DNA of 64,000 nt from NCBI RefSeq assembly GCF_030272615.1, contig NC_081408.1, forward strand, positions 199,561,341-199,625,340. Direction: 5' to 3'. The DNA comes from Cryptomeria japonica (Eukaryota; Streptophyta; Pinopsida; Cupressales; Cupressaceae). The translations under genes and the position numbers were made by a program. Position 1 is the first letter of the stretch. Each line of letters starts with the position of its first letter. Shown in pieces: positions 58,817-64,000 of the stretch. The notes beneath the pieces were generated by a model. That model did no database searches. It worked only from the letters and a program-made list of their open reading frames with translations, and was not told the origin of the DNA.

Positions 58817-61800
58817 ATGGTGCGAAGAAAATAGGAATGGTGGAGCGTGTGGGAATGTAGAGCCTTCTATGATAAATGTTGCGAAGAATAGCAGGCCGAT
58901 TGGAAGTCATTGATATAGACTAGAGAAGAGGCCGACACATTGATGATGTAACTGAAGATGAAGGAGAAGAAGGTCCAACAGAACAAGTCAATCCACTAGC
59001 GGTTGATCCAGATGAAGAAAGGTTTTTGAGGGTTTTGAGTAGGATGAATACTAAACCTCATTTTACCCCACCAGAATATGATGAAAAGTTGGATTCAGAT
59101 GAATTGATAGATTGGATCTCGGAGATGGAGAAATATTTTGATTTTGAAAACACTATAGAAGGAAGGAAGGTTAAATTTGCTTGTACCCGGTTGAAAGGTC
59201 ATGCATCTCTTTGGTGGGAGCATTTGTAGGTTGATAGACAGAGTAGAGGTAAAGAGAAGATCAAGACATGGGATCGAATAGTTGTTAAGTTGAAACCAAA
59301 ATTTATACTAGCTGATTATCAAGTAAATCTATTCTGGAAGTTACAGAATTTGAGACAGAAGGAATTTAGTGTGAAGGATTACATCGAAGCATTTTACAAG
59401 TTGAATATTAGATCCAGACATGTTGATGATGAAGTTGAACAAGTTGCAAGATATTTGAATGGATTACGGGTGTCTATACAAGTGAACTCAGTTTGATCGA
59501 ATTGCAGAGCATGTTGAAGAAGCTTACTAGTATGCCCTGAAAGTAGAAGAGAAGCTAAACAAAAGACATGAGAAGAGGTAGAGAAGCAAAGGTGGAAGGT
59601 TTTTGGAAGGAAGATTTCAAGGAGGAAAAGGATATACTAAAGGTAGAGGAACTTGCCCAGATCAGAACAAGGACAAGGAAGTGAGCAAAGAAGGTAATTC
59701 ATACCCAAAAGATGATAGAAATTTCTATCGGAGGAGAGAACCGGATGGCTACCAGAATGAGGATTTTGGAAGAGATGACTTGGAAGACAAGATAAGAGAG
59801 TGTTTAGAGGAGCTTTCTATAAGTGTGGAGGAGAAGGACATCATGCTTTTGTATGTAAGAAGACAAAGAATGCCAGAAGAACAACAATGGTGGAAGAAAG
59901 CCCCACCGAATTAGCTAATAAATTAGAAGATGGAGAACTGTTGATGACAATGAGAGTTTTGTGCCAACCCAGGAGAGATGAAGAGCCCTTGCAGAGGAAG
60001 AATCTATTCAAGACCATATGTAAGGTATCTGGTAAGTGTTGTAATATTGTCATTGATAGTGGTAGTTAAGATAATCTTGTTTTAGAAGAGATAGTGAATA
60101 AGTTGAATTTGGAAAGATTGAAACACCCTAAGCCTTATCAGATAGCATGGATTCAAGATGAGCATAATTTGTTATTAAGTGAGCAATGTTTGGTGAAATT
60201 GAAAATTGGGAATTATCATGATGAAGTCTTGTGTGATATTATGCCTATAGATATTTGTCACCTTTTGTTGGGTAGACATTGGTAGTCTGATAGACAAAAA
60301 ATACATGATGGGAGGAAGAATACATACACTATTGTGGCCAATGGGATGAAGCAAACCTTGTTGCACTTGGAGGAGCCTTTGAAGAGTGAAGTTTGTACGA
60401 ATGATAGAATGTGTTTGGTGGATGGAAGAAAGTTCCTGGATGGAATGAGACATGAGAATGTGTGTTTTTCCCTAGTTCCTAAGAAGACTGAGAATCTAGA
60501 GCATGAAGAAGAAGAACCGGAAGAGATAAAAGATTTACTGACAGAATATGAAGACATCATTTTAGATAATGTTCCTGATGGATTACCACCTATGAGAAGT
60601 ATCAGTCATTGCATGGACTTGGTTCTCGAAGCTAGTTTGCCTAACAAAGCTGCACACTAAATGACACTGATAGAGAATGAAGAGTTGAATAGACAAGTGC
60701 AGGAGATGTTGAAGAAAGGTTTGATTAGACAAATTCTGAGCCCTTGGTATTTGCACCTAAGAAGAATGGAGAATGGAGAATGTGTATCGATTCTAGAGCA
60801 ATAAACAAGATCACAGTGAAATTCTGATTTCCTTTGCCTAGGATGGATGACATAATGGACTGTTTGAGCATAGCCAAATACTTTACACAGATAGAATTGA
60901 AGAGTGGATATCATCAAATGAGGATCAAAGAAGGAGATGAGTGGAAGACAACATTCAAGACAAATGAAGGACTGTATGAATGGTTGGTGATGCCTTTTGT
61001 GTTAACTAATGCACTGAGTACTTTCATGAGGCTGATGAGCGAGGTATTGAAGAAATTATTGGGTAGGTTTGTTATTGTATATTTGGATGACATTTTGATT
61101 TCTAGTAAGACAAAAGAGGAGCATTTGTTGCATTTGAGACAAGTTTTGCATTGGTTGAGAGAAAAAAGTTGCTGATAAATCTTAAGAAGTGTACTTTCAT
61201 GAAATATGAGTTAGTCTATTTGGGATTTGTGATATCTGAGGATGGTTTGAAGATGGACCCTAAGAAAGTAAAAGCAATTGTTGAATGGCCTACACTGGAA
61301 AGCATTGGAGAGGTAAGATCATTTCATGGATTGGCTAATTTCTACTAGAAGTTCATTAGAAATTTCAGTTCAGTTTGTAACCCTATGACTGAGACAATGA
61401 GGGGAGATAGGACATAGTTCAAGTGGACCACCAAAGAAAACAAATTTTTTGAACTATTGAAGTAGAAAGTGATTGAGCAGCCTGTGTTAGCTTTACCAGA
61501 TTTTAATAAAGTATTTCAAGAGGATTGTGATGCAAGTGGAACAACAATAGGAGTAGTATTGAGTCAGGAAGGGAGAGAAGTAGATCATTTTAGTGAGAAA
61601 TTGAATGGTGCTCGAAGGAGATATTAAGTGTATGATAAATAATTTTATGCCATAGTTCAGCCTTGAAGAAGTGGAGACATTACTTGTTGCCTAAGGAGTT
61701 TGTGTTGTATATGGATCATCAAGCTTTGCAGTATTTGAATAGTCAGAGTAAGTTGAATCAGAGACATATGAGATGGGTAGAATTTTTGCAGAGTTACATA

Positions 61801-63343
61801 TTTGTGTTGAAACATAGAAGTGGGAAATATAAAAAAGTTGTTGATGCATTGAGTAGGAGAAGGAATTTTGTTGACAAAGATGAGAGTGATAGTATTAGGA
61901 TTTGAGGAATTGAAGATCTTGTATGGTGATGACCTGGATTTTGCAAAACCTTGGAGAGCATGTAGAGCACCGGTTATAGTAGACAGAAGCAAGTGGTTGG
62001 GTTACTTCAGTCAGGATGGGATGTTATTCAAAGGAGTTCAATTATGCATACCTATGAGTTCTATGAGGGAGAATCTGATAAAGGAGAAACATAGTGGAGG
62101 ATTAGTCAGACACTTTGGTGTTGATTAAATAGTAGCACTAGTGAGTGAGCATTACTTTTGGCCCCAAATTCATAAGGATGTTAGGAAATATGTGCAAAGT
62201 TGTAGAGTTTGTCAAGTTGTAAGGGGTAGTAGCCATAATGTGGGATTGTATAAACCTTAGATAGTATCGGTAAGACCTTGGGAGGATATAAGCATGGATT
62301 TCATACTGGGATTTCCTAAAACATAGAGGGAATGATTCTATATTTGTGGTAGTGGATAGATTATCAAAGATGGCTCATTTCATACCTTGTAAGAAGACAT
62401 CAGATGCATTACATGTAGCAGACCTATTTTCAAGGAAGTAGTGAGATTGCATGGATTACCTAAGAGCATAGTTTCAGACAGAGACAGTAAGTTTGTTGGT
62501 TATTTTTGGAGAACACATTGAAAGAAGATGAAGACAAATTTGAAGTTTAGTTCTACTTTTCTCCCACGAACTGATGGACAGACAGAAGTAGTTAACCGAA
62601 GCTTGGGAAATTTGTTAATATGTCTAGTTGGATACAAAAATGGAAGTTGGGATTTGATTCTTGCACAAGAAGAGTTTACCTACAATAATTTAGTAAACAT
62701 GAGTACCGAAAGAACACCTTTTGAGATTGTTATTGGAGTGCATCCTAGAGGTATATCAGAATTAAGAGACATTAGCAGTGAAGACCAGAGAAGTTCATAA
62801 GCAGAAGAATTTGCAGTTCATATGAAGGACTTACATATTCAAGTTAAGCAACATTTGGAGGACATGAATAACAAGTATAAGGAGAAAGCAAATGAGAAGA
62901 GGAGACATAAGGAATTTGAAGTTGGTGATGAAGTGATGGTGTATCTAAGAAAAGAAAGATTCCCAATTGGAACTTATAACAAGTTGTAGATGAGAAAATT
63001 TGGACCTTGCAAGATTTTGAGAAAGTTCAGTTTTGGAAATGCATACGAAGTGGAGTTACCGTATAGTCTAAGTATTTCACTTGTATTTAACATTACAGAT
63101 CTTCATCAGTATCATGAACCAGAATTCAGTGAGGACAGTAGTTCAGACTTTGAGGAACAGTTACCTCAGAAGGAACCAGATATAATTGAAGACATTTTGG
63201 ATAGTAGGATTGGGCGTAGTACCCAAAGCAGTCAGTATAAGGAGTATCTTGTGAAGTGGAAGGACAAACTAGTTGAAGATTCATCTTGGATTTATCAGGT
63301 AGAGGTAGACTGCATTGGTTTTCCTCTAACCCTAGCAAAGTGA
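58817..63343 (+). pseudogene. Gyp-F gag-pol pseudogene with chromodomain
   Basis: Gag core at 59026-59496 (PPEYDEKLDSDELIDW, FACTRLKGHASLWWEH, stop at 59227). The knuckle near 59818-59860 reads FYKCGGEGHHAFVC with the first Cys lost. Protease has VIDSGS (about 60049-60066) then TAA, and LLLGRHW. Reverse transcriptase (60834-61175) keeps [14 protein letters not shown] and YLDDILIS. RNase H has [14 protein letters not shown] and MDHQALQYL. Integrase keeps [12 protein letters not shown] and DGQTEVVNRSL, so all three catalytic acids, but in different frames with stops between. RKFGPCKIL is the GPF/Y-like region. At 63180-63310 the chromodomain reads YKEYLVKWKDK and SSWIYQVEVD. Chromodomains steer integration to marked chromatin. 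At least five frame changes. Confidence 0.9.
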
Positions 63344-63377
63344 GAGACTCACTTTTTCAACAACCTCAGATGTTTGA

Positions 63378-64000
63378 TGTAGGAGCATCCCCGGTTCATG
63401 GCAATCTTGCATCAACCAAAAACATTTCCTTTCTATTTTTCTTTCTATTTGTAGTTTCAACATTTCTTTCTATGTTTCTCGTATTTTTCTCACCGAAACC
63501 TATGGAGTTCTATTTTTCTTGAGGACTTGATCATCTACTTTATTCCCAAACCATGGAACATTTGGATCATTTTTCAGCAAGTTATCACTACTAGTTTCTG
63601 AGACAATTTTTTGGTACCGGTTGCCTGGTTGTAATATACCAAGATCTACCAGATCCCTTTTGTAGCTTACAAAGCCCTAAGCATTGATTCTAATGTTCCT
63701 TGGCATGTGGATGACCTTTCCCCAAGATCTACACTTAATCCTTTGGATTTTTTGGAGGAATTTCTTTGGAGGAGGCCGACCTTGTTGGTTTTACATGTTA
63801 GGTCTTGTTCTTCAGGATTTAATCCCTTTCTAGGCCGACTGGATTCCCTTGGATCATGTAAATCATTTTAATAGATCATTAAAATGTATCTAAGAAGTTA
63901 GAAAGAGCATAGAAGATAGATCCTAAGATTTGAGGTCCCGATTGTGACTTGTTCTATATTTTGAGCATGTTCTAGCAGGCCTGTGAGCCGATTACTGTAA
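63378..64000 (+). repeat. Gyp-F 3' LTR, incomplete at window end
   Basis: Starts TGTAGGAGCATCC, matching the 5' LTR through 'gaggtcccgattgtgacttgttctatattttgagcatg' near the end. The last ~155 bp expected are beyond the window. No convincing polypurine tract lies directly before it. Confidence 0.85.

Larger units (their letters stand above)
57927..64000 (+). mobile_element. Gyp-F: chromodomain Ty3/gypsy retrotransposon, 3' end outside window
   Basis: The 5' LTR (57927-58705) is followed by a Met-initiator-like primer site, gag, protease, reverse transcriptase, RNase H, integrase and a C-terminal chromodomain, then the start of the 3' LTR at 63378. The chromodomain places it among chromoviruses. 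It interrupts repeat copy B. The coding region has many stops and frameshifts, so it is dead. Its target duplication cannot be tested because the right LTR end is not in the window. Confidence 0.9.

Overview
This window is plant nuclear DNA made almost entirely of decayed LTR retrotransposons, with one recognisable host gene. The evidence is plant-type Ty1/copia and Ty3/gypsy polyproteins (including Tat-type and chromodomain-bearing forms), 5-bp target-site duplications, AT-rich sequence and an intron-containing late-embryogenesis-abundant (LEA) gene. The density of old, nested, mutated elements fits a very large seed-plant genome, and a gymnosperm such as a conifer is my best guess. I cannot fix the species.

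Layout. 1-454: inner end of a copia-type LTR cut by the window edge. 455-27348: an old minus-strand Ty3/gypsy element (Gyp-A) that later insertions have split. These are copia Cop-B (1885-9491, +, target duplication CAACA), a solo LTR (12266-12930) and Tat-type gypsy Gyp-C (14012-24323, +, target duplication CATTC). Gyp-C carries a G-patch domain between protease and reverse transcriptase and a second RNase H; its integrase and half of its 3' LTR are deleted. 27982-35278: copia Cop-D (-), target duplication CAACT/CAACC. 36321-37439: a related solo LTR. About 37440-45333: a second minus-strand gypsy (Gyp-E), broken by a 3455-bp TG...CA insertion (38057-41511, target duplication AGACA, with a GC-rich island) and by a 1.1-kb segment with terminal inverted repeats (43290-44398).

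About 45027-49870 and 52548-57926 are two diverged direct copies (A and B) of one long sequence. Copy A holds an 893-bp solo LTR with a perfect GAAAA duplication, and copy B preserves the matching empty site. Copy A also has an 86-bp tRNA/SINE-like insert, while copy B has expanded minisatellites. Between the copies lies the one credible host gene: a two-exon LEA group-1-like gene (50293-52179). Its promoter has two RY motifs and a 17-bp inverted repeat carrying ACGT cores next to a TATA box, which suggests seed/ABA expression. Its intron is filled by a minisatellite. From 57927 to the end is a chromodomain gypsy (Gyp-F, +) whose 3' LTR runs off the window.

No element has an intact coding region. 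The decay is dominated by C-to-T changes (stops from Gln/Arg codons, and G-to-A loss of catalytic residues), the pattern expected of methylated, silenced repeats. I found no CRISPR array, operon, rRNA gene or complete tRNA gene. Coordinates of old elements are by-eye alignments and may be off by some bases.
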